A stretch of DNA of 64,000 nucleotides from an uncultured Pelagibacteraceae bacterium (GCA_902555275.1 CACDRY010000005.1:33443-97442); one strand, 5' to 3'. Positions 45,638 through 55,242 are shown, numbered from the stretch's first letter. Notes: generated by a model from the sequence alone, not told the origin. Numbers and translations: made by a program.

Positions 45638-46300
45638 ATGAAAAGTATGTCTATAAAATTTATCAAAATAATAACAATTTATTTCCTGTTTATATCCTCA
45701 GTTTGTGCCGAAAAACTAATGGTTTTCGAATTTACTGAGGAGGAATTAAATTTATTAAATGTCAGAAAAGTAAGAGGAGCTGATGCAAAAACATTGTATT
45801 CTATTGGAAATAATGAGAACGGAAGTTATTTGAAAGCAGTAGCAGAAAATGCAGCATCAGGTGTAGGCAAAGAAATAAATATTAATTTAGATAAAACTCC
45901 TTTTATAAATATTACTTGGAAGATTGAAAAAGATCTTAAAGGTATAAAAGAAAATACAAAAAAAGGTCATGATTTTGCTGCTAGAGTTTTTGTAATCAAA
46001 AAAACTGGTGCAACACCACTATCAAATAGAGCTATAAACTATGTTTTTTCAAGCAATTCAAATGTAGGAGAGACATGGCCAAGCCCATATACAAAGAAAT
46101 CTATCGATAGCGTTCTGGCTTCAACAAAGTTAAACTTAAATGAATGGGTTACAGTAAAAGCTAATGTAAAAGAAGATTTTAAAAAATTTCATGATTTAGA
46201 CGTTGAGGAGCTTTCAGGAATTGCAATTATGGCAGATACTGATAATTCAAAACTAACCGCAGTTAGTTATTACCAAAATATTTTTTTTTCTTCTGAATAA
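45638..46300 (+). CDS. Exported DUF3047-family protein
   Basis: The 220-residue protein has a signal peptide (about residues 1-24). The body fits DUF3047: ITWKIEKDLKG, GHDFAARVFVIKK, AINYVFSSNSNVGETW and AIMADTDNS. Family function is unknown. It is separated from the dehydrogenase by 45 bases and ends three bases before the stop of a convergent small membrane-protein gene. Confidence 0.8.
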   Translation: MKSMSIKFIKIITIYFLFISSVCAEKLMVFEFTEEELNLLNVRKVRGADAKTLYSIGNNENGSYLKAVAENAASGVGKEININLDKTPFINITWKIEKDLKGIKENTKKGHDFAARVFVIKKTGATPLSNRAINYVFSSNSNVGETWPSPYTKKSIDSVLASTKLNLNEWVTVKANVKEDFKKFHDLDVEELSGIAIMADTDNSKLTAVSYYQNIFFSSE

Positions 46301-46303
46301 AGT

Positions 46304-46441
46304 TTAATTAAGATATTTTTTTAAACCAAAACTTAATAAAGACAGTATTATTGCAGCCAAAACATCAAGGATTGGAGCGGCTTCTGGATATCCGAAATTC
46401 CATAATATAACACCAATTAACCAAATTATATAAATTTTCAT
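46304..46441 (-). CDS. Small membrane protein (45 aa)
   Basis: A 45-residue frame starts MKIYIIWLIGVILWNFGY and continues PEAAPILDVLAAIILSLLSF, giving two hydrophobic segments and a lysine end. It starts with ATG and runs to within three bases of the DUF3047 stop. It looks like a short inner-membrane protein. It resembles in layout the 56-residue protein at 48462-48632. Function is unknown. Confidence 0.6.
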   Translation of the reverse strand: MKIYIIWLIGVILWNFGYPEAAPILDVLAAIILSLLSFGLKKYLN

Positions 46442-46494
46442 CTTGTATTAATCATTAGTATAAAAAATATTTTCACTTTGATATTATTATTTTT

Positions 46495-46890
46495 ATGAAA
46501 AAATTTAAATCAAGTTTTAATGTTTATTATGAGGATACGGATGCAGGTGGAGTAGTTTATTATGCAAATTATTTAAAATTTATAGAGCGCGCTAGAACTG
46601 ATGCCATTGCTTCAGTAAACTTTACAAATTCTAACCTAAAAGAAAAATATGGAATACATATAATTGTAAAATCTTGTAATTTAAATTTTATAAAACCTTC
46701 AAAGTTAGAGGATAAACTTGATATTTTTTCTGAAATTGTAGAAGTTAAAAATGTGTCAATTAAAATGAAGCAAGATATATTTGTAAAAGATAATTTAATT
46801 TTAACTGCAGATATTCATTTAGCTACAATTAATGAAGAGGGCAAACCAATCAAAATGCCTGAAAAACTCAAAGAAAAATTAACTAAATAG
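46495..46890 (+). CDS. YbgC-like acyl-CoA thioesterase (4HBT family)
   Basis: The 131-residue hotdog-fold protein has the DTDAGGVVYYANYLKFIERAR motif at residues 15-35, with the active-site Asp. YbgC enzymes hydrolyse short acyl-CoA and are often tied to the Tol-Pal system, although no tol genes are visible here. The gene overlaps the convergent uracil-DNA glycosylase gene by eight bases. Confidence 0.88.
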   Translation: MKKFKSSFNVYYEDTDAGGVVYYANYLKFIERARTDAIASVNFTNSNLKEKYGIHIIVKSCNLNFIKPSKLEDKLDIFSEIVEVKNVSIKMKQDIFVKDNLILTADIHLATINEEGKPIKMPEKLKEKLTK

Positions 46891-47557
46891 TATTTTTTAC
46901 TTTAATAAATAAATTTGTCATTTTATTTACATTAATTCTTCCTGTATTTACATTTCTTGGACTTGGATGATAAGAACCTACCAATAAAATATTATTTGGA
47001 AGTTTAAAGAATTTACTATGCCCAAATTTAATATTTGAGTCAATTCTGTAATGTTTTTTGTAAAATTGTATACAAGCATCAAAAGCTATTTTCCCAAGTG
47101 CAACAACAATCTTTAAATTTTCCAAGTATTCAATTTCTTTATTAAAATATTTAAAGCAAGTGTTTAGCTCTTTTTTTGTTGGTTTATCTCCAGGCGGGAC
47201 ACATTTTAAAGCAGTAGTTATAAATATATCTCTCAATTTAAGTCCGTCATTTCTGTGGTCAGAATTTGGCTGGTTAGATAACTTTGCTTTATAAAGACAC
47301 TTGTATAAAAAATCAGACGATCTATCTCCTGTAAAAACTCTTCCTGTTCTATTGCCACCATGTGCTGCTGGCGCTAAACCAACAAACAAAATTCTGGCTT
47401 TTGGGTCACCAAAGCCTGTTATTGGTTTTCCCCAATATTTTTCATTTATGTATTGTTTTCGTTTTTCTTTTGCTATCTTTTTTCTAAAACCGACCAACCT
47501 AGTGCATTTTTTGCAGCTTACTATCAAATTTTCAAGTTTTTCAAAATCATTAGTCAT
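46883..47557 (-). CDS. Uracil-DNA glycosylase, family 5-like (UdgB)
   Basis: The 224-residue protein has four cysteines for a [4Fe-4S] cluster (C15, C18, C119, C134). The family 5 active-site motif is GLAPAAHGGNRTGRVFTGDR, with the late GSYHPSPRN motif. The absence of the Asp/Asn of other families in motif 1 fits the UDGb group. It removes uracil and other deaminated bases from DNA. It is divergent from the next oxidoreductase gene. Confidence 0.85.
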   Translation of the reverse strand: MTNDFEKLENLIVSCKKCTRLVGFRKKIAKEKRKQYINEKYWGKPITGFGDPKARILFVGLAPAAHGGNRTGRVFTGDRSSDFLYKCLYKAKLSNQPNSDHRNDGLKLRDIFITTALKCVPPGDKPTKKELNTCFKYFNKEIEYLENLKIVVALGKIAFDACIQFYKKHYRIDSNIKFGHSKFFKLPNNILLVGSYHPSPRNVNTGRINVNKMTNLFIKVKNTI

Positions 47558-47606
47558 AAATATTAATTTTTAATCTCCATGTCTTATACTATAATTATTT
47601 TAGATT

Positions 47607-48461
47607 ATGAATGTAGGTTTTATTGGTGTTGGCTATATGGGTTATGGGATAGCCAAAAATATTTTAAAAAAAGGAAATAACTTATTTGTTATTGCAAACA
47701 AAAAAAGAGCACCGATAGATAAGATTGTAAGTGATGGTGCTATTGAGGTAAAATCTTACAATGAACTTTGTGAAAAGAATTTAGATGCATTATTTCTTTG
47801 TGTGACTAATACGCCTATCGCGTTAAGTATTGCTGAAAAAGTCTCAATTTTACTAAAAGATAATACATTAATTATTGATGTAACAACACATAACCAAAGT
47901 GGATCCATTCAAATGGAACAGATTTTTTCAAAACAAAAAATTAACTACATTGAATGCCCTGTGATGGGGGGTCCCGTTCAAGCAGAAGAAGGTGTTTGTG
48001 GAGGTATTGTTGGTGCATCGCAAGAAAATTTTAAAAAATCTGAAGTTTATTTAAAAACTTTTTGTAAAGATTATTTCTATTTTGGAGAAGTGGGCAAAGG
48101 AGCAAAGTCAAAGCTACTAAATAATTTTTTATCACTCGGTACTGCAACAAATGTTATAGAATTCATAAAAAGTGCGAAAAAATTAGACATTGATTTAGAT
48201 AAACTTTTTGCAGTAGCAAAATTAGGATCTGGAAACTCAACAGCTTTAAATAGAATTTTTGATAATGTGCTTAAAGATGATTATACTGGATTTAAATTTT
48301 CTACCTCTAATACTTTAAAAGACCTTACTTATATTCATGAAATGCTGAAAGATTTAGGTAATGCAGAAAAATTAGCAGATGTAAAAAAATCTTTTTATAA
48401 AAAAGCTGTTGATGATGGTAATGGAGATTTATTTATAAGTGAACTTATACAAAAAGATTAA
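47607..48461 (+). CDS. Beta-hydroxyacid dehydrogenase-family oxidoreductase
   Basis: The 284-residue protein begins VGFIGVGYMGYGIAKNIL (NAD-binding motif). It has ECPVMGGPVQAEEGVCGGIVG and the catalytic lysine in GKGAKSKLLNNFLSLG. It is a 3-hydroxyisobutyrate/tartronate-semialdehyde-reductase-like enzyme, more divergent than the one at 37975. Substrate is unknown. Its stop abuts the convergent small membrane-protein gene. Confidence 0.85.
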   Translation: MNVGFIGVGYMGYGIAKNILKKGNNLFVIANKKRAPIDKIVSDGAIEVKSYNELCEKNLDALFLCVTNTPIALSIAEKVSILLKDNTLIIDVTTHNQSGSIQMEQIFSKQKINYIECPVMGGPVQAEEGVCGGIVGASQENFKKSEVYLKTFCKDYFYFGEVGKGAKSKLLNNFLSLGTATNVIEFIKSAKKLDIDLDKLFAVAKLGSGNSTALNRIFDNVLKDDYTGFKFSTSNTLKDLTYIHEMLKDLGNAEKLADVKKSFYKKAVDDGNGDLFISELIQKD

Positions 48462-48632
48462 TTATTCTTTTTTTTTGTCAGCAAATACAATAGCTATAAG
48501 TAATAATGCTGTCCAAAACATTGCTGCTAAACTTTTGATAGCACTCGTCTCAGCACCCCATAAATCAAAAACAAATGCACCAATAAGAATTCCAATTATA
48601 TAAATTATTACTACTAATCTAGTCTGAGTCAT
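48462..48632 (-). CDS. Small membrane protein (56 aa)
   Basis: A 56-residue frame begins MTQTRLVVIIYIIGILIGAF and has a second hydrophobic part (MFWTALLLIAIVFA) before a DKKKE tail. It starts inside the last codons of the DUF1289 gene (14-base overlap) on the same strand, which suggests coupling. The stop abuts the convergent oxidoreductase gene. No family recognised. Confidence 0.6.
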   Translation of the reverse strand: MTQTRLVVIIYIIGILIGAFVFDLWGAETSAIKSLAAMFWTALLLIAIVFADKKKE

Positions 48633-48876
48633 TTAGTTGTTTCTTTTTAAATAGCGACATTCCATTATTTTTTTTATGTTCATAAGATTCTTTGAAACTT
48701 TCCAACTGCCATCCTTGCATCCTCTTTTGAATATCTTCTAAATTTTGTTTTTTCCACTCATCCTTTGTATTTTGGTCTTTCCAAATCCTCTTTTCATCAT
48801 TGTCTCTCGCGCAGCCATAGCAATATCCAGTTACAGGATCCATTTTGCAAATGCTTATACAGGGTGAAACTATCAT
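48619..48876 (-). CDS. DUF1289 family protein
   Basis: The 85-residue protein has the DUF1289 cysteine pattern: SPCISICKMDPVTGYCYGCAR with four cysteines, then an EKRIWKDQNTKDEW segment. The cysteines may bind metal. Function is unknown. The tail is lysine-rich. It lies divergent from the tRNA-Leu promoter. Confidence 0.85.
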   Translation of the reverse strand: MIVSPCISICKMDPVTGYCYGCARDNDEKRIWKDQNTKDEWKKQNLEDIQKRMQGWQLESFKESYEHKKNNGMSLFKKKQLNDSD

Positions 48877-48915
48877 TTTTTTATATATTTATATCCTTTT
48901 ACACTATTATTCTGA

Positions 48916-48944
48916 TTGGACAAATTAGATCAATACTATATAAA
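48916..48944 (+). promoter_or_regulatory. Promoter of tRNA-Leu (and probably tig)
   Basis: TTGGAC (48916-48921) and TATAAA (48939-48944) are separated by 17 bases. Initiation would fall about six to eight bases before the tRNA start at 48958. No other promoter lies between the tRNA and the trigger factor gene. Confidence 0.65.
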
Positions 48945-48957
48945 ACAGCATAAATTT

Positions 48958-49042
48958 GGGCGAGTGGCGGAATTGGTAGACGCGTTGGTCTTAGGAACCA
49001 ATAGTGCAAGCTGTGAAGGTTCGAGTCCTTTCTCGCCTACCA
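48958..49042 (+). tRNA. tRNA-Leu (anticodon TAG)
   Basis: The 85-base gene folds as a class II tRNA. It has a seven-base acceptor stem starting GGGCGAG (first pair G-T), a GCGG D-stem with AATTGGTAGAC loop, an anticodon stem TTGGT/ACCAA around CTTAGGA, a long variable arm, a GGTTCGAGTCC T-arm and an encoded CCA end. The anticodon TAG reads CUN leucine codons. It ends nine bases before the trigger factor ATG. Confidence 0.95.
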
Positions 49043-49051
49043 AAAATAAAT

Positions 49052-50509
49052 ATGAAAGTAACAATAGAAAATAAAAAAGGTTTAGAAAAAGATCTTAAAG
49101 TATTTATAGATAAAAAAACAATCTCAGGCTTTATGGATGAGAAATATGAAGAAATAAGAAAAGACGTTGTAATAAAAGGTTTCAGACCTGGTAAGGTACC
49201 TACCGAAATTTTAAAAAGACAATTTGGTAAAGCTGTTTATGGTGAAGTAATTGATAAGTTGCTAAAAGATACTACAACAAAAGCTCTAGAAGAAAATAAA
49301 ATCAAACCTGCAGGACAACCTAAAATAGACTTAAAGTCTTTTGGCGAAGGAAAAGATTTAGAATACGTTATTTCAGTTACAGAGCTACCAGAGGTTTCTG
49401 CTAAAGGACTAAGCTCAATTAAAGTAGACGAGTATGTTGTAAAAATTGATCCTAAAGAAACGGATAAAAGAATAAGTGAAATTGCAAAAAATCAAAATAA
49501 TTTTAAAGATGCGGAGGCAAATTACACTTCTAAAATTAATGATCTAGTAATTTTTGATTATAAAGGAACTATTGATGGCAATGAATTTAAGGGTAACGAG
49601 GGTAAAAATACTCAATTAGTTCTTGGAAAAGATTTATTTATAAAAGGTTTTGATAAACAATTAGAAGGCGTTAAATCAGGTGATACAAAAAATGTAGAAG
49701 TAAATCTTCCTGAAAATTTTCCTGAAAAAGAACTGGTTAATAAAAGTGCTGTGTTTGAATGTAAGATTACAGCAGTAAGAATTCCAGATGAAGTAAAAAT
49801 TAATGATGATTTTGCTAAAAATATGGGTGCCAAAGATTTAGTAAATTTAAAAGAACTTATTTCAAAACAAATTAATGATGAATATAAAAATTCATTAGCC
49901 ATAATTACAAAGAAAAGTATTCTTGAGCAAGTAGAGAAAGAAAAATTAGATCAATTACCAAATAATTTAATTGAGCAAGAAGTTAAAATATTATCTCAAG
50001 GAATGAAGGAAGATGAATTTAAAAAGAACCAAAAATCATTAATAGAACAAGCAAAAAAAAGAATTAAAACTGGATTAATCTTAAATGCTTTTGGCGAAGA
50101 ACATAAAATTAATGTATCTCAGGAAGAAATTAATTTGGAAATACAAAAACAATTTAGAATGATGCCAGGTCAAGAAAAGATTGTTAAAGATTATTATGAA
50201 CAAAATCCTGCAGCCATAGAAAGTTTAAGAGGACAAATTTACGAAGAAAAAATAATTGAAGAAATTAAGAAAAAAGCAAAAATTACTAAAAAAGAAATTT
50301 CCAAAGAAGAAGCTGAGAAAATTCTAAAACAAGAAAATGAAAAAAATATTAAAGAGCAAGTTAAACTTGATAAAAAAGATGTAGATGAAAAAAATAAGAA
50401 AAAAATAGATCCTAAAAAAAAAGATCTAAAAACAAAATCGAAAGAAACTAAAAAAACTAAAACTCCCGCATCAAAACCAAAAAAAGCAAAAAAGGTTAGC
50501 AAAAAGTAA
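49052..50509 (+). CDS. tig: Trigger factor
   Basis: A 485-residue protein starts at ATG 49052. A longer frame would run through the tRNA and is rejected. The ribosome-binding motif GFRPGKVP is near residue 48. The FKBP-like domain is about residues 150-240 ([31 protein letters not shown]), followed by the helical chaperone part. The last 75 or so residues are a lysine-rich tail beyond the usual end. Trigger factor catches nascent chains at the ribosome. It leads a tig-clpP-clpX-lon cluster. Confidence 0.95.
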   Translation: MKVTIENKKGLEKDLKVFIDKKTISGFMDEKYEEIRKDVVIKGFRPGKVPTEILKRQFGKAVYGEVIDKLLKDTTTKALEENKIKPAGQPKIDLKSFGEGKDLEYVISVTELPEVSAKGLSSIKVDEYVVKIDPKETDKRISEIAKNQNNFKDAEANYTSKINDLVIFDYKGTIDGNEFKGNEGKNTQLVLGKDLFIKGFDKQLEGVKSGDTKNVEVNLPENFPEKELVNKSAVFECKITAVRIPDEVKINDDFAKNMGAKDLVNLKELISKQINDEYKNSLAIITKKSILEQVEKEKLDQLPNNLIEQEVKILSQGMKEDEFKKNQKSLIEQAKKRIKTGLILNAFGEEHKINVSQEEINLEIQKQFRMMPGQEKIVKDYYEQNPAAIESLRGQIYEEKIIEEIKKKAKITKKEISKEEAEKILKQENEKNIKEQVKLDKKDVDEKNKKKIDPKKKDLKTKSKETKKTKTPASKPKKAKKVSKK

Positions 50510-50541
50510 TCACAAGTTGTATAAGATTAATCGAATCGATT

Positions 50542-51153
50542 ATGACTATTAAAATTCAAGAACAATTAAGTACACTAATCCCTATGGTTGTCGAACAATC
50601 TAGTAGAGGAGAAAGGGCATATGACATTTATTCTAGACTCCTTAAAGAGAGAATTGTGTTTGTGGTTGGTCCCATACATGACGCGGTTGCATCATTAGTT
50701 ACTGCGCAATTATTATTTTTAGAATCTGAAGATCCTAAGAAAGAAATTTCTTTATATATAAATAGTCCTGGTGGACTTGTAACAGCTGGACTTGGTATTT
50801 ATGATACAATGCAATATATCAAACCAGAAATAAGTACTTTGTGTATAGGTCAAGCAGCAAGCATGGGTTCATTTTTATTAGCAGCAGGTGCTAAAGGAAA
50901 AAGATTTTCATTGCCAAATTCTAGAATAATGGTCCATCAACCGTCAGCTGGTTTTCAAGGACAAGCCACAGATATTGAAATTCATGCTAATGAAGTTTTA
51001 TCTTTAAAGAAAAGATTAAATGAAATTTATTCAAAACATACAGGAAAATCAGTTGATGAAATTAAATCAGCATTAGAGAGAGATAATTTTATGACTCCAG
51101 ATAATGCAAAAAGTTTCGGCCTGATAGATAAAGTGGTAGAAAAGAGAGAATAG
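50542..51153 (+). CDS. clpP: ATP-dependent Clp protease proteolytic subunit
   Basis: The 203-residue serine peptidase has the catalytic triad S107 (GQAASMGSF), H132 (MVHQPSAG) and D181 (ERDNFM). Length and spacing match the E. coli enzyme. It forms the tetradecameric protease chamber that works with ClpX, encoded 88 bases downstream. Confidence 0.98.
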   Translation: MTIKIQEQLSTLIPMVVEQSSRGERAYDIYSRLLKERIVFVVGPIHDAVASLVTAQLLFLESEDPKKEISLYINSPGGLVTAGLGIYDTMQYIKPEISTLCIGQAASMGSFLLAAGAKGKRFSLPNSRIMVHQPSAGFQGQATDIEIHANEVLSLKKRLNEIYSKHTGKSVDEIKSALERDNFMTPDNAKSFGLIDKVVEKRE

Positions 51154-51241
51154 ATCACAATATATAGTTTGTCCACAACCTCCACTTGATTACTTTGCAC
51201 CATATGTATTAAAGTATTAAAATTGATTCGAATTTAAAATT

Positions 51242-52501
51242 ATGAGCAACAATAAAAATATTCTTTACTGTTCTTTTTGTGGCAAAAGCCAACACGAAGT
51301 TAGAAAGTTAATTGCGGGTCCAACTGTATTCATTTGTGATGAATGTGTAGAACTTTGCATGGATATCATCAAAGAAGAAAGCAAAGATAATTTTGTAAAA
51401 CATCAAGATGGTTTACCATTACCAAAAGAAATATGTAAAGTTCTTGATGATTATGTGATTGGACAATCTCATGCAAAAAAAGTTTTATCAGTTGCAGTTC
51501 ATAATCACTACAAAAGATTAAACTACGAGAGTAAAACAAGCAAAACGGTTGAATTATCTAAATCCAATATTATGCTCGTAGGACCAACGGGATGTGGAAA
51601 AACTTTATTAGCTCAAACTCTTGCAAGAATACTTGATGTACCTTTTACCATGGCAGACGCAACTACATTAACCGAAGCAGGCTACGTAGGTGAAGACGTT
51701 GAAAATATAATTCTGAAATTACTACAAGCTGCAGACTATAATGTTGAAAAAGCACAAAGAGGAATTGTTTATATTGATGAAGTTGACAAGATCAGCAGAA
51801 AGTCTGAAAATCCATCTATCACTAGAGACGTATCCGGAGAAGGTGTTCAGCAAGCATTATTAAAAATTATGGAGGGGACGGTAGCAAGTGTTCCACCTCA
51901 AGGTGGAAGAAAACATCCTCAACAAGAATTTTTACAAGTTGATACCACTAATATACTATTTATTTGTGGAGGAGCATTTGCAGGACTAGATAAGATAATT
52001 TCTCAAAGAGATAAAGGATCTTCTATTGGATTTGGTGCTGAGGTAAAAACGTTAGAGGATAAAAAAACTGGTGAGTGGATGAAAAACTTAGAACCTGAAG
52101 ATTTATTAAGATATGGGCTGATACCGGAATTTATTGGAAGATTACCAATTACCGCAACACTAGAAGACTTAGATGAGAAATCTTTAATAAAAATTTTACA
52201 AGAGCCAAAAAATTCCTTGATAAAACAGTACCAAGAGCTATTTAGATTAGAAGGTGTAAAACTAACATTTAAAGATCAGGCTGTTAAAGATATTGCCAAC
52301 AAAGCAATAAGTAAAAAAACTGGTGCTAGAGGATTAAGATCGATTTTAGAAAATTTATTACTCAAAACTATGTTTGATCTCCCTGGCCAAGATAACGTTG
52401 AAGAAGTTATAATTGATGGTGGGGCTACCAAAGGCACATCACAACCAATAATTGTTCATACAAAGAACAAATCAAAAACAGAAAAGACCTCTGCGGCTTA
52501 A
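51242..52501 (+). CDS. clpX: ATP-dependent Clp protease unfoldase ClpX
   Basis: The 419-residue AAA+ protein has an N-terminal C4 zinc finger (YCSFCGK and [10 protein letters not shown]), Walker A GPTGCGKT and Walker [10 protein letters not shown]. It unfolds tagged substrates and feeds ClpP. The order clpP-clpX-lon is conserved in alphaproteobacteria. The 88-base gap upstream has no terminator hairpin, so it may be partly read through from clpP. Confidence 0.98.
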   Translation: MSNNKNILYCSFCGKSQHEVRKLIAGPTVFICDECVELCMDIIKEESKDNFVKHQDGLPLPKEICKVLDDYVIGQSHAKKVLSVAVHNHYKRLNYESKTSKTVELSKSNIMLVGPTGCGKTLLAQTLARILDVPFTMADATTLTEAGYVGEDVENIILKLLQAADYNVEKAQRGIVYIDEVDKISRKSENPSITRDVSGEGVQQALLKIMEGTVASVPPQGGRKHPQQEFLQVDTTNILFICGGAFAGLDKIISQRDKGSSIGFGAEVKTLEDKKTGEWMKNLEPEDLLRYGLIPEFIGRLPITATLEDLDEKSLIKILQEPKNSLIKQYQELFRLEGVKLTFKDQAVKDIANKAISKKTGARGLRSILENLLLKTMFDLPGQDNVEEVIIDGGATKGTSQPIIVHTKNKSKTEKTSAA

Positions 52502-52563
52502 TAAGAGCTAATAAACAAAAGTTTCCTATTGCATTATAAGATATAATATCCATATTTGTTAGT

Positions 52564-54951
52564 ATGGAAGTTAAATTAATACAGCCGTTATTACCATTAA
52601 GAGACATAGTGGTATTTCCAAGCATGGTAATTCCTCTATTCGTTGGAAGAGATAAATCTATTACTGCTTTAAACGAGGTAATGAAAAGTGATAAAAAAAT
52701 AATATTAGTCACTCAAAAAAATTCTGAGGTTGATGATCCAAAGAAGAATGATGTATTTTCTTATGGATGTGAAAGTAATATATTACAACTTTTAAAACTT
52801 CCAGACGGCACAGTTAAGGTTCTAGTTGAAGGAATCAAAAGAGTAAAAATTATTGATTTTAAGGATGATGAAAAATTTATTACTTGTACATACGAACATC
52901 AAAAAGACGTTATAAACAAAGACGAAGATCTATTACCCCTAGCTCTCACAGCTGTAAAAAGATTAGAAAAATTAACTTCTGTAAATAAAAAAATTTCATC
53001 AGAAACAATTGCCAATATTAAACAATTAAAAGATCCATCTAAAATTGTAGATAATATTGTTTCAAACCTAAATGCATCGATATCTGAAAAGCAACAGATA
53101 TTTGAAACATTAGATGTTAAGAAAAGGTTAAATGCAGTCATTAAGATGATGGAAAGTGAAACAAGCATTATTGGAGTAGAAAAAAGAATTAGAGGAAGAG
53201 TTAAAACTCAAATGGAAAAGACCCAAAGGGAATATTATTTAAATGAACAATTAAAGGCTATCCAAAAAGAATTGGGTGAAATTGAAGACGGCAAAGATGA
53301 GACAACAAATCTAAAAAAATCAATTCAAAAAGCAAAGATGCCAAAAGAAGTTGAGAAGAAATGCATGTCTGAGCTTAAGAAATTAAAAAATATGAGTCCT
53401 ATGTCTGCAGAAGCAACAGTTGTTAGAAATTATTTAGATTGGATGATAGATCTTCCATGGTTTAAAAAAGACAATGTAGACATTGATTTAAATAAAGGTC
53501 TGAAGATTTTAGATGAAGATCATTTTGGTTTAGAAAAAGTTAAAGAGAGAATTATAGAGTTTCTGGCTGTTCAAAAAAGGATGGAAAAAATAAAAGGTCC
53601 AATTTTATGTTTAGTTGGACCCCCGGGAGTTGGAAAGACATCACTTGGAAAATCCATAGCTAAAGCTACTAACAGACAGTTTATTAGAATGTCTTTAGGA
53701 GGTGTTAGAGATGAGGCTGAAATTAGAGGTCATAGAAGAACATACATTGGATCTTTACCAGGAAAAATAATTCAAATGATGAAAAAAGCTGGTACAAAAA
53801 ATCCATTATTTTTATTAGATGAAGTAGATAAAATCGGAAACGATTATAGAGGAGATCCATCATCAGCGTTGCTAGAAGCATTAGACCCTGAGCAGAATAC
53901 AGCTTTTAATGATCATTATTTAGAAGTTGATTATGATTTGTCTGATGTAATGTTTGTAACTACTGCAAACACTTTAAATATCTTACCTCCACTTCTTGAT
54001 AGAATGGAGGTTATAAGAATTCCTGGATACACAGAAGATGAGAAAATAAATATTGCAAATAAATATCTGTTACCCAAACAAGTAAAAGAAAATGGTGTAA
54101 AAGAGGGCGAACTAAATTTAGAAGATGGGACAATAAAAGAGATAATTAGAAGTTACACAAGAGAATCTGGTGTTAGAAATTTAGAAAGAGAAATCTCTAA
54201 AGTAACAAGAAAAGTTGTTAAAAAAGTAGTAAGTGGTGAAGTTGAAAAAGTTCATGTGAACGATAAAAATATTCCAGACTTTTTAGGAATTAAAAAATTC
54301 AAATTCGGTGAAGTAGAAGATAAAGATAAAACTGGAATTGTAATAGGGCTAGCGTGGACTGAGGTAGGAGGAGAAATTCTTAAAATCGAAACTGTCAATA
54401 TGCCAGGTAAAGGTAGAATGCAAATTACAGGTAAACTTGGTGATGTTATGCAAGAATCTGTTAAAGCAGCTAAATCATATGTAAGATCAAAAAGTTTAGA
54501 ATATGGAATAATACCGCCTTTTTTTGAAAAAAAAGATTTTCATATTCATGTTCCAGAAGGAGCAACGCCTAAAGATGGTCCATCAGCTGGTATTGCTATG
54601 GTTACATCAATTGTCTCATCAATTACAAATATACCTGTCAACAAAGAGGTCGCAATGACAGGTGAAGTAACTATCACAGGACAAGTTTTACAAATAGGAG
54701 GCTTGAAAGAAAAATTATTAGCTGCTCATAGAGCAGGAGTTAAAAAAGTATTGATCCCTAAAGAAAATGAAAAAGATTTAGTAGATATTCCAAAAAAGGT
54801 AAGAGAAGACATTAAAATCATTCCAGTAGAAACAGCAGATGAAGTGCTTAAAATTGCCCTTACAAAAGAGCTAAAACCTGTGGAATGGACTGAAGTTGAC
54901 AAAATATCTGAGGGTAAAAAAGACGATAAATCTCAAGCTAGTATTCAGTAA
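52564..54951 (+). CDS. lon: ATP-dependent Lon protease
   Basis: The 795-residue protein has an N-terminal Lon substrate domain, Walker A GPPGVGKT (residues 352-359), and the Ser-Lys dyad S674 (DGPSAGIAM) and K717 (GGLKEKLLAAH). The 43-residue spacing matches E. coli Lon. It degrades misfolded and regulatory proteins. It is the last gene of the quality-control cluster and is followed by two tRNA genes. Confidence 0.98.
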   Translation: MEVKLIQPLLPLRDIVVFPSMVIPLFVGRDKSITALNEVMKSDKKIILVTQKNSEVDDPKKNDVFSYGCESNILQLLKLPDGTVKVLVEGIKRVKIIDFKDDEKFITCTYEHQKDVINKDEDLLPLALTAVKRLEKLTSVNKKISSETIANIKQLKDPSKIVDNIVSNLNASISEKQQIFETLDVKKRLNAVIKMMESETSIIGVEKRIRGRVKTQMEKTQREYYLNEQLKAIQKELGEIEDGKDETTNLKKSIQKAKMPKEVEKKCMSELKKLKNMSPMSAEATVVRNYLDWMIDLPWFKKDNVDIDLNKGLKILDEDHFGLEKVKERIIEFLAVQKRMEKIKGPILCLVGPPGVGKTSLGKSIAKATNRQFIRMSLGGVRDEAEIRGHRRTYIGSLPGKIIQMMKKAGTKNPLFLLDEVDKIGNDYRGDPSSALLEALDPEQNTAFNDHYLEVDYDLSDVMFVTTANTLNILPPLLDRMEVIRIPGYTEDEKINIANKYLLPKQVKENGVKEGELNLEDGTIKEIIRSYTRESGVRNLEREISKVTRKVVKKVVSGEVEKVHVNDKNIPDFLGIKKFKFGEVEDKDKTGIVIGLAWTEVGGEILKIETVNMPGKGRMQITGKLGDVMQESVKAAKSYVRSKSLEYGIIPPFFEKKDFHIHVPEGATPKDGPSAGIAMVTSIVSSITNIPVNKEVAMTGEVTITGQVLQIGGLKEKLLAAHRAGVKKVLIPKENEKDLVDIPKKVREDIKIIPVETADEVLKIALTKELKPVEWTEVDKISEGKKDDKSQASIQ

Positions 54952-54999
54952 TAAACAATTTACTTTATTAATCCGTTGATGTAATAGTACCAAGATTTT

Positions 55000-55075
55000 G
55001 GGTGGTTAGCTCAGTTGGTAGAGCATCTCGTTTACACCGAGGGGGTCAAAGGTTCGAGTCCTTTACTACCCACCA
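55000..55075 (+). tRNA. tRNA-Val (anticodon TAC)
   Basis: The 76-base gene has acceptor GGGTGGT/ACTACCC, D-arm AGCTCAGTTGGTAGAGC, anticodon arm CTCGT-TTACACC-GAG type with anticodon TAC, T-arm GGTTCGAGTCC and an encoded CCA. It lies 48 bases after lon and 11 before tRNA-Asp. Confidence 0.95.
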
Positions 55076-55086
55076 TTTACACCTGT

Positions 55087-55163
55087 GGGGGTGTAGCTCA
55101 GTTGGTTAGAGCACCTGCCTGTCACGCAGGGGGCCGAGGGTTCGAGTCCCTTCACTCCCGCCA
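55087..55163 (+). tRNA. tRNA-Asp (anticodon GTC)
   Basis: The 77-base gene has acceptor GGGGGTG/CACTCCC, D-arm AGCTCAGTTGGTTAGAGC, anticodon stem CCTGC/GCAGG around CTGTCAC, T-arm GGTTCGAGTCC and encoded CCA. It is probably co-transcribed with tRNA-Val. Confidence 0.95.
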
Positions 55164-55191
55164 TTATTCGAGCAAAACTAGGCATAAAAAT

Positions 55192-55222
55192 GTGACATAT
55201 CTTCACTTTTAGTTGATATAAT
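55192..55222 (+). promoter_or_regulatory. Candidate promoter of the nuo operon
   Basis: An extended -10 (TGATATAAT, 55214-55222) has the perfect TATAAT core, and GTGACA (55192-55197) resembles a -35 box at a long spacing of 19. Initiation near 55229 would leave a leader of about 14 bases before the nuoA ATG, with an AGGA site inside it. Confidence 0.5.
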
Positions 55223-55242
55223 AGTTGTTACATAGGAATCAA

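Noticed and set aside
51182..51206. Heat-shock-like CTTGAT ... CCATAT boxes before clpX
   Set aside because: The spacing between the two parts is several bases too short for RpoH promoters, so it is probably chance.
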